A DNA stretch of 9,464 bases, from assembly GCA_047971245.1 (NCBI GenBank), contig JBKDZN010000214.1, positions 1-9,464 on the forward strand, given 5' to 3'. The notes below the pieces were generated by a model, which was given only the letters and a program-made list of their open reading frames with translations, ran no database searches and had not been told where the DNA came from. Source of the stretch: CADEDH01 sp047971245. GTDB lineage: Bacteria; Actinomycetota; Acidimicrobiia; Acidimicrobiales; SZUA-35. Of the stretch, positions 1 through 7,277 are shown one piece after another. Numbering within the stretch: the first letter of the stretch is position 1; the number at the start of each line of letters is the position of its first letter. A program made the position numbers and the translations under genes.

Positions 1-677
1 ACGATCCGGGCCACCTGGTCGGCCAGGTTGTCGCTGATGTCGGGCACCTTGGTGAGCACGATCTCCTTCTCGCGGTCCATCTCCGGGTAGTCGAGGTGGA
101 GGAACAGGCAGCGCCGCTTCAAGGCCTCGGACAGCTCCCGGGTGTTGTTGGAGGTCAGGAAGACCAGCGGGATCTGCTTGGCCTCGATGGTGCCGAGCTC
201 GGGAATGGAGACCTGGTAGTCCGACAGGATCTCCAACAGCAGGGCCTCGGTCTCCAGTTCCACCCGGTCGACCTCGTCGATCAACAACACCACCGGGTCG
301 TCCGCCGTGATGGCTTCGAGCAGGGGCCGGGTGAGCAGGAACTCGTCGGAGAAGATGTCGTCCTGGATGTCGGCCCAGGTGGAATCGTCGCTCTCGGCCT
401 GGATCCGCAGCAGCTGCTTCTTGTAGTTCCACTCGTAGAGGGCCTTGGACTCGTCCAGCCCCTCGTAGCACTGGAGGCGGATGAGTCGGGAGCCGGTCAT
501 CTCGGCCACCGACTTGGCCAGCTGGGTCTTCCCGGTGCCGGCCGGCCCCTCGATCAGGACGGGCTTGCCCAGGCGGTCGGCAAGATAGGCGACCCCGGCG
601 ATCGAATCGTCAGCCAGGTAGTCGACCTGCGCGAGGCCCTGGCGGACGGCGTCGACGGACTCAAAGCGGTGGCTCAT
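1..677 (-). CDS. MoxR/CoxD-type AAA+ ATPase (3' end outside window)
   Basis: The N-terminal 225 residues are present and the gene continues past the left edge. Visible AAA+ motifs are Walker A GPAGTGKT at residues 44-51, Walker B VVLLIDE at 129-135, a sensor-1 region FLTSNNTREL, and the following ALKRRC segment carrying the arginine-finger position. The stretch QCYEGLDESKALYEWNY (69-85) is typical of MoxR proteins of the CoxD subgroup. MoxR ATPases are cytosolic chaperone-like enzymes that usually act with a von Willebrand factor A protein to mature or insert cofactors into target enzymes; such a partner, if present, would lie beyond the window. The ATG at 677 is chosen because the domain begins normally there and a TACGGT box lies 7 bases upstream, with no ribosome binding site. 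The gene is divergent from the second AAA+ gene. Family assignment is firm; the substrate is unknown. Confidence 0.9.
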   Translation of the reverse strand, partial: MSHRFESVDAVRQGLAQVDYLADDSIAGVAYLADRLGKPVLIEGPAGTGKTQLAKSVAEMTGSRLIRLQCYEGLDESKALYEWNYKKQLLRIQAESDDSTWADIQDDIFSDEFLLTRPLLEAITADDPVVLLIDEVDRVELETEALLLEILSDYQVSIPELGTIEAKQIPLVFLTSNNTRELSEALKRRCLFLHLDYPEMDREKEIVLTKVPDISDNLADQVARI

Positions 678-684
678 GGTCGAC

Positions 685-715
685 ACCGTACAAGACGGTG
701 TATCCCGACGGTCAA
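685..715 (-). promoter_or_regulatory. Putative leaderless promoter of the moxR-like gene
   Basis: Read on the minus strand, TTGACC (710-715) and TACGGT (685-690) are separated by 19 bases, and the ATG follows the -10-like box after 7 bases. That spacing would start the transcript at or next to the ATG. No Shine-Dalgarno sequence fits in between. The 19-base spacer is longer than ideal. Confidence 0.45.
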
Positions 716-733
716 TACGAATAGGGGTGGCAC

Positions 734-739
734 TAGCCT
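734..739 (+). promoter_or_regulatory. Putative -10 box of the TerB-like/CbbX-class ATPase gene
   Basis: TAGCCT lies 8 bases before the ATG at 748, with no Shine-Dalgarno sequence between them, fitting a leaderless transcript. No clear -35 hexamer is seen. If correct, it supports the start at 748 and makes 676-747 a compact divergent promoter region shared with the moxR-like gene. Confidence 0.35.
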
Positions 740-747
740 CGGCGCGG

Positions 748-2214
748 ATGGATCGCGGGTTGACCACTGCTGTGGATGGGTTCGTCGACGCCGTCGGCGG
801 GGCGTTGGCCGAGGCCGCGGCCGGCACGTCGGTCGATCGCGACCAGCTCCGCCGGGACGCCCTGCTGGAGGCGTTCTCCCTGTGCTGCGCCCTGATCGAC
901 GCCGACGGTCGGCACACCGACGACGAGCTGTGGGCCCTGGTGGCGGCGTTCACCCACCTCGGCCACATCCCCGAGGCGACCACCCCGGCCACGATCCGGG
1001 ACAACGGGCTGGTGACCGGGAGGATCACCTGGCTCCGCACCCCGTCCGAGCTGCTGATCACCCTGGTGGAGGTGGACGCCCGGCGGGGCACGACCCTGGC
1101 CCGCCGGTACTACGACGCGGCGATGACCCTGGCCCACACCGTCGCCTCGCTCGACGCCTACCCCTCGGAGTCCGAGCTGGAGGCCATCGATGCCTACCGG
1201 CGGCTGGTGCTGGCCACCCTGCCCACCGGGCGGCCGGCGGCGCCGGGCACCCCGGCCCAGACGGGGCGGGAAGGCCCGGGGCGCACCGACGGAGCGGGGC
1301 CGGCCGAAGCGGCGGCCGCACCCGAACCCGACCCGCCGCCGGAACCCATCGACGACCTGCTGGTCGAGCTCGACCGCCTGATCGGCCTGGAACCGGTGAA
1401 ACGGGAGGTCCGCCTACTCACCGCCCTGCTCCGGGTCCAGCAGCTCCGGGCCGAGCGGGGCCTGCCCGTGGTCGACAAGACCAACCACCTCATCTTCAGC
1501 GGCAACCCCGGTACGGGGAAGACCACCGTGGCCCGCCTGCTGGCCCGGATCTACCGGAGCCTGGGCGTGGTGGCCCGCGGCCACCTCACCGAGGTGGACC
1601 GCAGCGGCCTGGTGGTGGGATTCGTGGGCCAGACCGCCACCAAGGTGGCCGAGGTGTTCGAGGCCGCCGACGGCGGAGTCCTCCTGATCGACGAGGCGTA
1701 CTCCCTGACCCGGGGCGGGGAACGGGATTTCGGTCGGGAAGCGATCGACGCGGTGGTGAAACAGGTGGAGGACCGGCGCGACACCATGGTGGTGATCCTG
1801 GCCGGTTACCCGGCCGAGATGGCCGAGCTGGTGGCCACCAACCCGGGGTTCCAGAGCCGGTTCCCCAAGACCATCGTCTTCCCCGACTACACCGACGCCG
1901 AGCTGGTCCTGATCCTGGACCGGATCGCCGAGAGCTCCGCCTACCGGCTGACCGGCGAGGCCGACGAGGCGGCCGAGGCGTGGTTCGGCAGCCATAACCG
2001 CGGCCCGGGATTCGGCAACGGCCGCCTGGCCAGGAACCTGTTCGAAGCCGCGGTGGCCAACCACGCCACCCGGCTGGTCGACATCGAGGATCCCACCGAC
2101 GTACAACTCACCACGCTCGAGGCCGTCGACATCGCCGCGGTGCCGACCGGACCCGACGACGAGCCCTCCGGTCGACCGGCGTCGGCGCCACCCGATGGAG
2201 CCGCTGGGGACTAG
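748..2214 (+). CDS. AAA+ ATPase of the CbbX/SpoVK class with TerB-like N-terminal domain
   Basis: From the ATG at 748 the protein has 488 residues. The N-terminal ~155 residues look helical and include ALIDADGRHTDDEL, which resembles the acidic helical core of TerB-like domains; this assignment is tentative. A Pro/Ala/Gly-rich linker follows at about 158-205. The C-terminal half is a single AAA+ module like CbbX, SpoVK and EccA: Walker A GNPGTGKT at 252-259, Walker B LLIDEAYSL starting at 312, sensor 1 near 348-354 (VVILAGY), arginine finger in NPGFQSRF (R371), and sensor 2 in GNGRLARN from 423. Family members remodel protein complexes in the cytosol; no RuBisCO or ESX genes are nearby to suggest a target. 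The frame stays open back to an ATG at 676, but that codon overlaps the start of the divergent gene, and the segment 676-747 looks like promoter DNA. A GTG at 727 is a further alternative. The function is unknown. Confidence 0.88.
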   Translation: MDRGLTTAVDGFVDAVGGALAEAAAGTSVDRDQLRRDALLEAFSLCCALIDADGRHTDDELWALVAAFTHLGHIPEATTPATIRDNGLVTGRITWLRTPSELLITLVEVDARRGTTLARRYYDAAMTLAHTVASLDAYPSESELEAIDAYRRLVLATLPTGRPAAPGTPAQTGREGPGRTDGAGPAEAAAAPEPDPPPEPIDDLLVELDRLIGLEPVKREVRLLTALLRVQQLRAERGLPVVDKTNHLIFSGNPGTGKTTVARLLARIYRSLGVVARGHLTEVDRSGLVVGFVGQTATKVAEVFEAADGGVLLIDEAYSLTRGGERDFGREAIDAVVKQVEDRRDTMVVILAGYPAEMAELVATNPGFQSRFPKTIVFPDYTDAELVLILDRIAESSAYRLTGEADEAAEAWFGSHNRGPGFGNGRLARNLFEAAVANHATRLVDIEDPTDVQLTTLEAVDIAAVPTGPDDEPSGRPASAPPDGAAGD

Positions 2215-2248
2215 TTCCGGATGCACGGGGTCGTGACCTTGTCGGGGG

Positions 2249-2254
2249 TAGCAT
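2249..2254 (+). promoter_or_regulatory. Putative -10 box of pspA
   Basis: TAGCAT lies 7 bases before the pspA ATG at 2262, again with no usable ribosome binding site at normal spacing, so a leaderless transcript is likely. The box sits in the 47-bp gap after the upstream ATPase gene, implying that pspA can be transcribed independently of it. No convincing -35 sequence is seen. Confidence 0.45.
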
Positions 2255-2261
2255 TCGACCC

Positions 2262-3077
2262 ATGTTCAAGTTGCTCAGGCGTTGGTGGAACTACCTGGTG
2301 GCCCGGGGCGAGTCGAGCTTCAACGAGCGCGCCGACCCCAAGATCCAGCTCGAGCAGGCGATCAACGAGGCCAATCAGCAGCACCGCCAGCTGAAGGAGC
2401 AGGCGGCCAATGTGATCGCCCACCAGAAACAGACCGAGATCCGGCTCAACCGGGCCATGGAGGAGTACGAGAAGGTCTCGGGTAACGCCCGCCAGGCGGT
2501 GATGATGGCCGATGACGCCCAGAAGAAGGGCGACCAGGAGAAGATGACGCAGTACACGACTGCGGCCGAGTCGTTCGCCAACCGGATGGTGGCCCTGGAG
2601 CAGGAGGTGGAAGACCTCAAGGCCCTGCATCTCCAGGCTTCCCAGGCCGCGGAACAGGCCAAGCAGGCCGTCAACCAGAACTCCGCCGCCCTGCAGAAGA
2701 AGCTGTCGGAGCGCCAGAAGCTTCTGTCCCAGCTCGACCAGGCCAAGATGCAGGAGCAGCTCAACTCGGCCATGTCGTCACTGTCGGAGCGGGTGGGCGA
2801 GGAGGTCCCCACCTTCGAAGAGGTGAGGGAGAAGGTCGAGAGCCGGTACGCCAAGGCCAAGGGGGCCTCGGAATTGGCCCAGAACTCGGTTGAGGGCCGG
2901 ATGCTGGAGGTCGAGCAGGCCTCCATGAACGTCGAGGCCCAGGCCCGCCTGAGCGATATCCGGGCCCAGCTCGGTCTGGAGGCCCCGGCCACCGCGTCGG
3001 AACCGACCGCGACACCGTCGGTCGGTCAGGCGTCGGAGCCGACCCCACCCCAGACCGACACCAGCACCACTTCCTGA
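2262..3077 (+). CDS. pspA: PspA/IM30 family phage-shock protein A
   Basis: The 271-residue protein is almost entirely predicted coiled coil, as expected for PspA/IM30 (ESCRT-III-like) proteins that bind and stabilise the inner face of the cytoplasmic membrane under stress. It begins with a short amphipathic segment (MFKLLRRWWNYLVARGES), then ADPKIQLEQAINEA (24-37), a long heptad-rich region to about 170, and the conserved stretch RYAKAKGASELAQNSVEGRM (195-214). KLLSQLDQAKMQEQ (153-166) and SVEGRMLEVEQA (209-220) closely resemble the mycobacterial 35-kDa PspA (Rv2744c), from memory of that family. The last ~30 residues are a disordered Thr/Pro/Ser-rich tail. The length is normal for actinobacterial members. 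The neighbour upstream is an AAA+ ATPase of a class different from PspF, the usual sigma-54 activator partner in proteobacteria, so a partnership is only suggested by position. Confidence 0.93.
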   Translation: MFKLLRRWWNYLVARGESSFNERADPKIQLEQAINEANQQHRQLKEQAANVIAHQKQTEIRLNRAMEEYEKVSGNARQAVMMADDAQKKGDQEKMTQYTTAAESFANRMVALEQEVEDLKALHLQASQAAEQAKQAVNQNSAALQKKLSERQKLLSQLDQAKMQEQLNSAMSSLSERVGEEVPTFEEVREKVESRYAKAKGASELAQNSVEGRMLEVEQASMNVEAQARLSDIRAQLGLEAPATASEPTATPSVGQASEPTPPQTDTSTTS

Positions 3078-3094
3078 CCCGGCGCCGACCCAGC

Positions 3095-3119
3095 CCCCGG
3101 GCCACAGCACACCCCGGGG
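3095..3119 (+). terminator. G+C-rich hairpin after pspA
   Basis: CCCCGGG (3095-3101) pairs with CCCGGGG (3113-3119) across an 11-base loop, beginning 18 bases after the pspA stop. There is no T tract, which is common in high-GC actinobacterial terminators. The convergent position next to proB suits a terminator for pspA, but this is not proven by sequence alone. Confidence 0.45.
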
Positions 3120-3204
3120 TCAAGAAGCCGCCGGCATGACCCCGTGCCGGCTCAAGAAGCCGGCAGCATGACCCCGTGCCGGCTCAAGAAGCCGGCAGCA
3201 TGAC
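3117..3204 (-). repeat. 32-bp tandem repeat that reiterates the proB 3' end
   Basis: Two identical 32-bp units (3173-3204 and 3141-3172) are followed by a diverged partial third copy (about 3117-3140, two mismatches in its last 21 bases). The first unit holds the last codons of proB and its TGA. The next one repeats the same coding end and TGA outside the gene. On the minus strand each full unit contains TGCCGGC-TTCTTGA-GCCGGCA, a perfect 7-bp stem with a 7-base loop that includes the stop codon. The array therefore gives two consecutive hairpins at the convergent 3' ends and may help end transcription from the proB side. Confidence 0.8.
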
Positions 3205-4284
3205 GAGGTCGTCCCGGTGGATGACCTCGTCGGTGAGGTCGTCGGGGACCTCGGAGGTTCGGCGCCCGGCGTGCAGGCCGAGCTGTTCGCTCGACCAACG
3301 AACCAGTCCCTTGGCGAACACCTCGCCGTCCTGATCGGCGACCTCGACGGCGTCATCAGCGGGGAATGTGCCCTCGACCTTGCGGATCCCGGCCGGCAGC
3401 AGGGAGCTGCTACGTTCGGTGAGTGCCCGGCGCGCCCCGTCGTCGACGACGATCCGCCCCGTCGACCGTTGGGCGAAGGCGATCCACAGTTTCCGGGCCG
3501 ACAGGCGGGCCGCCCGGGGTCGGAAGGTGGTGCCGATCCCGTCCACCCCGGCCAGGGCGTCGTTGACCACCTGGGGCCGGTCGGCTTGAGCGATCACCGC
3601 GGCCACCCCCGACCAGGTGGCGATCTTGGCCGCGGCCAGCTTCGAGGCCATCCCGCCCCGGCCGGCCGATGAGCCCGGCCCGCCCGCCATCTCCTCGAGG
3701 TGCTGATCGAACTCGATGATCTCTTCGATGAGGGAGGCGTCGGTGTCGGCCCGGGGATCCGCGGTGAACAGACCGGCAGTGTCGGTGAGCAGGACGAGGC
3801 GGTCGGCGTCGATCAGGTGGGCGACGAGGGCGGCCAAGCGGTCATTGTCACCGAAACGGATGTCATCGTCGGCGACGGCGTCGTTCTCGTTGATGACCGG
3901 GACCGCCCCGTGGGCCAGGAGGGCAATGATGGTGTCGCGGCTTTTCAGGTAGCGGTTCCGGAACCAGAAGTCCGTCGGGGCCAGGAGGACCTGGCCCGAC
4001 ACCAACCCTTCGGCGGCCAGGGCCGCCTGGTAGGTGGCCATGAGGTGGATCTGGCCCACGGCGGACGCCGCCCGGAGCACGGCCTCGTCGCGGGGGCGGT
4101 CGTGAGGGTCGAAGCCGAAGGGCCGCAACCCGGTGGCGATGGCGGCGCTGGTGACCACCACGACCTGGTGGCCGTCCGCCATGGCCCGTGCCACCTCGGC
4201 GGCGAGCTTGGCCACCGCGGTGTCGCGCAGGTTCCCGTCCTCGGTCACCAGTGACGATGACCCGATCTTGACCACTACTCGCAC
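3184..4284 (-). CDS. proB: Glutamate 5-kinase (first step of proline synthesis)
   Basis: The 366-residue protein phosphorylates the gamma-carboxylate of glutamate using ATP in the cytosol, opening the proline pathway. The amino-acid kinase domain shows VVVKIGSSSL (3-12), NENDAVA (132-138), FGDNDRLAALVA (144-155), TDTAGLFTADPR (168-179) and GRGGMASKL (208-216). A C-terminal PUA domain covers about 275-365 (GRIVVDDGARRAL, then IHRDDLVML). The length is normal for the PUA-containing form. One oddity is VTSAAIATG at 44-52, where the family usually has S-G-A-I-A-A-G; the serine is kept but the glycine after it is alanine. Start is GTG at 4284, with GAGGG 9 bases upstream and no TANNNT box, so it is probably cotranscribed with obgE across the 82-bp gap. 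No proA is adjacent. Confidence 0.95.
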   Translation of the reverse strand: MRVVVKIGSSSLVTEDGNLRDTAVAKLAAEVARAMADGHQVVVVTSAAIATGLRPFGFDPHDRPRDEAVLRAASAVGQIHLMATYQAALAAEGLVSGQVLLAPTDFWFRNRYLKSRDTIIALLAHGAVPVINENDAVADDDIRFGDNDRLAALVAHLIDADRLVLLTDTAGLFTADPRADTDASLIEEIIEFDQHLEEMAGGPGSSAGRGGMASKLAAAKIATWSGVAAVIAQADRPQVVNDALAGVDGIGTTFRPRAARLSARKLWIAFAQRSTGRIVVDDGARRALTERSSSLLPAGIRKVEGTFPADDAVEVADQDGEVFAKGLVRWSSEQLGLHAGRRTSEVPDDLTDEVIHRDDLVMLPAS

Positions 4285-4285
4285 G

Positions 4286-4321
4286 GTTGGTGACCCTCGC
4301 TCCGTTGGCGACCCTCGTTCG
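4286..4321. repeat. Two tandem 18-bp units upstream of proB
   Basis: GTTGGTGACCCTCGCTCC (4286-4303) is followed directly by GTTGGCGACCCTCGTTCG (4304-4321), with three mismatches. The unit nearer proB supplies the GAGGG that probably serves as the proB ribosome binding site, and the second unit duplicates it further upstream. It looks like a small local duplication. Confidence 0.6.
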
Positions 4322-4366
4322 ATCGGACTCGATCCCGCGGCGGCAGTGTCCGGACCACGATCCGGC

Positions 4367-5623
4367 TCACAGGTCCGACTCGTAGTCGAACTCGAAGCTA
4401 CCGATCCGGACGGTGTCCCCGTCGTCGACGCCGGCCCGGCGCAGGGCCTTGTCGACCCCGAGCCGGTCGAGACGGTGGCGGGCGTAGTCGAGCGCGCCCA
4501 CGTCGGTCAGATCGGACAGGGCCACGGCCCGTTCCGCCTGCCGGCCCACCACCCGCCACGCGCCGTCGGGGTCCCGCACCACCGTCACCCCCATCGGTTC
4601 GGGCCGGTGGAGCACATGGGCGGGGCGGCTCGGTTCCACCCCACGGGCCGCGGTGACCATCTCCGAGAGGCGCCAGATCAGGGGGCGGACGTTGCGGCCG
4701 GTGACCGCCGACACGGCGAGGTCGACGGGGGCGTCGTCGCCCCAGTCCTCGGGACTGATCTGATCGACCTTGGTGCCGACCACCAGGCTGGGCCGGTCGG
4801 CCAGGTCGGGTTGGAAGGCGGCCAGTTCCCGTTGCAGCACCTCGAGCTGGTGGCGGGGACTGGGCCCGTCGACCGAGGTGAGATCGAGCAGGTAGACCAG
4901 CACCCGGGCCCGTTCGGTGTGCCGCAGGAAGCGGAGGCCCAGGCCGTGGCCCGTACTCGCCCCTTCGATCAGGCCGGGCAGGTCGGCCACCACGAACTGG
5001 TGGTCGTCGTCCACCCGGACCACCCCGAGGTTGGGTTCGAGGGTGGTGAAGGGGTAGTCGGCGATCTTGGGTTTGGCGGCCGAGATCACCGAGATGAGGG
5101 TGCTCTTGCCGACGCTCGGGAACCCGACGAGGGCCACGTCGGCCAGGAGTTTGAGCTCGAGGCGGTACCAGGTGTCCTGGCAGGCCTCGCCTTGCTCGGC
5201 GAAGGCGGGGGCCCGGCGGCGGTTGGTCAGGAACCGGGCGTTGCCCCGGCCCCCGGTGCCGCCGGCGGCGGCGAGCCACCGGTCACCGGGGGCGGCCAGG
5301 TCGGCCACGATCTCACCGGTGTCGCGGTCGTGTACCACCGTGCCGACGGGGACGGGAACGGTGTTGTCGGCGCCGCGCCGTCCGTGCTTGTTGCTGCCCT
5401 GACCGTGGGTGCCGTTCTCCCCGCCCCGGAACGGGTAGTCCCGGAAGGCGAGGAGGGAGGCGACGTTGACGTCGGCTTCGAGACACACGGATCCGCCGTC
5501 GCCCCCGTCGCCCCCGTCGGGGCCGCCCTTGGGCACGTGGGCCTCCCGGCGGAACGAGACACAGCCGGCGCCGCCGTCCCCGCCCCGCACACAGAGGTTG
5601 CACTCGTCGACGAAGTTGGACAC
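4367..5623 (-). CDS. obgE: Obg/CgtA family GTPase
   Basis: The 418-residue essential GTPase acts in large ribosomal subunit maturation and stress signalling. The glycine-rich Obg fold covers about 1-158 (VRGGDGGAG, KGGPDGGDGG, GGTGGRGN). The G domain follows: G1 GFPSVGKST at 167-175, switch I TT at 193-194, G3 DLPGLIEGAS at 214-223, G4 TKVD at 284-287 and G5 SAVTG at 305-309. The C-terminal OCT domain runs from about 335 to 415. Threonine replaces the usual asparagine in G4, a tolerated variant in many GTPases. The start is GTG at 5623, set by the conserved N-terminus (SNFVDE) and by a TATCCT box 8 bases upstream. Together with proB downstream and rplU-rpmA further upstream it keeps the usual order, but here it is separated from rpmA by the tad-like genes. 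Confidence 0.96.
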   Translation of the reverse strand: MSNFVDECNLCVRGGDGGAGCVSFRREAHVPKGGPDGGDGGDGGSVCLEADVNVASLLAFRDYPFRGGENGTHGQGSNKHGRRGADNTVPVPVGTVVHDRDTGEIVADLAAPGDRWLAAAGGTGGRGNARFLTNRRRAPAFAEQGEACQDTWYRLELKLLADVALVGFPSVGKSTLISVISAAKPKIADYPFTTLEPNLGVVRVDDDHQFVVADLPGLIEGASTGHGLGLRFLRHTERARVLVYLLDLTSVDGPSPRHQLEVLQRELAAFQPDLADRPSLVVGTKVDQISPEDWGDDAPVDLAVSAVTGRNVRPLIWRLSEMVTAARGVEPSRPAHVLHRPEPMGVTVVRDPDGAWRVVGRQAERAVALSDLTDVGALDYARHRLDRLGVDKALRRAGVDDGDTVRIGSFEFDYESDL

Positions 5624-5631
5624 CGCAGCCC

Positions 5632-5637
5632 AGGATA
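5632..5637 (-). promoter_or_regulatory. Putative -10 box of obgE
   Basis: On the minus strand TATCCT lies 8 bases before the GTG start in the 25-bp gap after the TadG-like gene. No ribosome binding site is present, so obgE probably has its own leaderless promoter and does not depend on the tad-like transcript. No strong -35 sequence is seen. Confidence 0.45.
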
Positions 5638-5648
5638 CGGCGCCGCGG

Positions 5649-7277
5649 CTACTCCACGAGATGCACCGGTCCGCCGACCACCTTGACCGACCAGGTGGTC
5701 CGGTCGTTGACCGACGCGGTGCCCTCGGGCGTGTAGCGGATCTTCCACCAGCAGTCCGAGCTGCAGGAGTAGTCGGCGGGCAGTCGGGTGGTCACCTGGA
5801 TCCACTGGTCCTGGAACCGGGCGTCGGTGACTTCGAGGCAGGGATCGCCGGAGCACTGGTCGTTGGCGGCCGGTGTGGTGTCGGGCCACTGGGTGGGGTT
5901 GCTGCACATCTTGCCCACGGCGCAGTTCACCAGCTTCTGGTCGAACTTGACCGAGTTCCCGAACGGATCGAGGAACTGGACGTTGTCCATACCTTCCCCG
6001 GGGTCGAACATGGTGATGGTGACGTCACGCCCGGCGTACTGCTCGGAGATCTCGGCCAGGTAGAACTCGGCGGCGGCCCCGGAACCGTCGAACGGGGGCC
6101 GCCACACCGGGAGCCATTCGAGGGCGTACACCTGGGGGCAGGTGGGGTCGGTCAGGCTGCTGCACAGCTCGGTCTCGGTGAGGCGACGCGCCCTGATGGC
6201 GAAGTCGTTCTTCCCGGTTTCCGTGGCGTTCGGCGTGGTGCTGGTGCGGAGGTACCACCGCCCCTCCCCCACCGTGCCCGACGGGATCACATGCATCGGC
6301 CACCAACGGCTGTAGGCGCTCAGCTTGTACTTGCAGGTGCTCTTGCTCCAGGTGATGTCCCGGACCGGGGCCGCTTCCAGGTTGTCGGTGTGGTACAGGT
6401 AGGTCGAGTCGTTGGCGTACAACCGGGTCCGGAGCTGCGGTCCGTTGTCGCTCCAGTCATTGGCGCTGTTGTAGGCGTCGGTCGGGTCGGTGTCGTAGCA
6501 GAGGCCGGGTTCGAACACCTCGACTACCACCTGGCCGGCGCCGGGGGGCACATCGATCACGTAGGTGTAGGCGTCCTCGTCGTAGGTCGGGTTGTCCCCA
6601 CCGTTGGGACCGGTGCAGGCCGCGTACGGGTCGCCTCCCGCCGCCGCGGTGCCGATGAACCCGACACCGAAGGGATCACCGTTCTGGTGATCGTAGCACC
6701 AGCCGGTGACGCTCAGCCAGACCCCGTCGGACGGTTGACCCAGCTCGGAGACGGTCAGGTTGCCGGTCCCCAGACCGTTGGTGGGGTTGCCCATCTTGAC
6801 CGGATCGCTCTGGGTGGCGATCGCCTGCCGTTCGATGGCGATCTCGTCGAGGACCACGGCCCCGAAGAACGACTCGGCCTTGACGTCGATGTCGACCTGG
6901 AGGCCGGTCCGGTTGGCGACGGTGTTGACGGTGATGGTGGCGTTGGCCTGGCCGCCGTGGGTGGCGACCCATTCCGGGGACCGGTAGCCGTTGCGGGCCG
7001 CGGTCTCATGGGCCACCTCGACCGCCTTGGCCTCATCCGGCAACCAGACGGTGCCGGCCAGGGATGCGGCGTCAGCAGTCCGTTGGGCCTCGTCGGCTCG
7101 GACGTACCAGTAGCCGACGTCGGTGGCGAACGCCGCGAAGATCATCAGGGGGATGATGATCAGCGCCGACATGGGCAGGATGTACCCCGCCTCGTTCCGG
7201 TCGCTCGCCGGTGGCTGTGGAGCTGGGGGCGGTCCGGACGACCGCCGGGTGAATGGTGTTTGCCGCACTGTGTTCAT
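5649..7277 (-). CDS. TadG-like surface protein, Cys-rich, third gene of tad-like operon
   Basis: The 542-residue protein has a basic, Pro-rich N-terminus, then NEAG-YILPM at 28-36 and a hydrophobic segment at about 33-53 followed by an amphipathic helix (RADEAQRTADAASLAG, 60-75). This is the class III/prepilin-like start of Tad-locus TadE/G-like proteins. There is no glutamate at +5 after Gly31, as is usual for the TadG branch. The rest (~470 residues) should lie outside the membrane and looks beta-rich, with 12 cysteines, all after residue 190, allowing disulfides. EFYLAEISEQYAGRDVTITM near 404-423 and the following FDPGEGMDN resemble a module I recall from large actinobacterial TadG-like proteins. 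No von Willebrand A domain is apparent. The ATG overlaps the upstream stop (ATGA); a GTG at 7268 with AAGGA 9 bases upstream is an equally good start. The role is likely in a Flp-type pilus or envelope structure; the exact function is unknown. Confidence 0.8.
   Translation of the reverse strand: MNTVRQTPFTRRSSGPPPAPQPPASDRNEAGYILPMSALIIIPLMIFAAFATDVGYWYVRADEAQRTADAASLAGTVWLPDEAKAVEVAHETAARNGYRSPEWVATHGGQANATITVNTVANRTGLQVDIDVKAESFFGAVVLDEIAIERQAIATQSDPVKMGNPTNGLGTGNLTVSELGQPSDGVWLSVTGWCYDHQNGDPFGVGFIGTAAAGGDPYAACTGPNGGDNPTYDEDAYTYVIDVPPGAGQVVVEVFEPGLCYDTDPTDAYNSANDWSDNGPQLRTRLYANDSTYLYHTDNLEAAPVRDITWSKSTCKYKLSAYSRWWPMHVIPSGTVGEGRWYLRTSTTPNATETGKNDFAIRARRLTETELCSSLTDPTCPQVYALEWLPVWRPPFDGSGAAAEFYLAEISEQYAGRDVTITMFDPGEGMDNVQFLDPFGNSVKFDQKLVNCAVGKMCSNPTQWPDTTPAANDQCSGDPCLEVTDARFQDQWIQVTTRLPADYSCSSDCWWKIRYTPEGTASVNDRTTWSVKVVGGPVHLVE

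Noticed and set aside
96..1997. A 633-residue plus-strand open frame through both ATPase genes
   Set aside because: It is antisense to the moxR-like gene and out of frame with the CbbX-class gene, and its second half is Arg/Gly/Pro-rich low-complexity sequence typical of a shifted high-GC frame.
4350..4365. Terminator hairpin between obgE and proB (CCGGA / TCCGG)
   Set aside because: The stem is only 5 bp with a 6-base loop and no T tract, which is expected by chance at this GC content; proB also lacks a promoter box of its own.
4133..5686. A 517-residue plus-strand open frame opposite obgE
   Set aside because: It is complementary to the Obg reading frame, whose GTPase motifs are all present; no stop codons are expected opposite such GC-rich coding.
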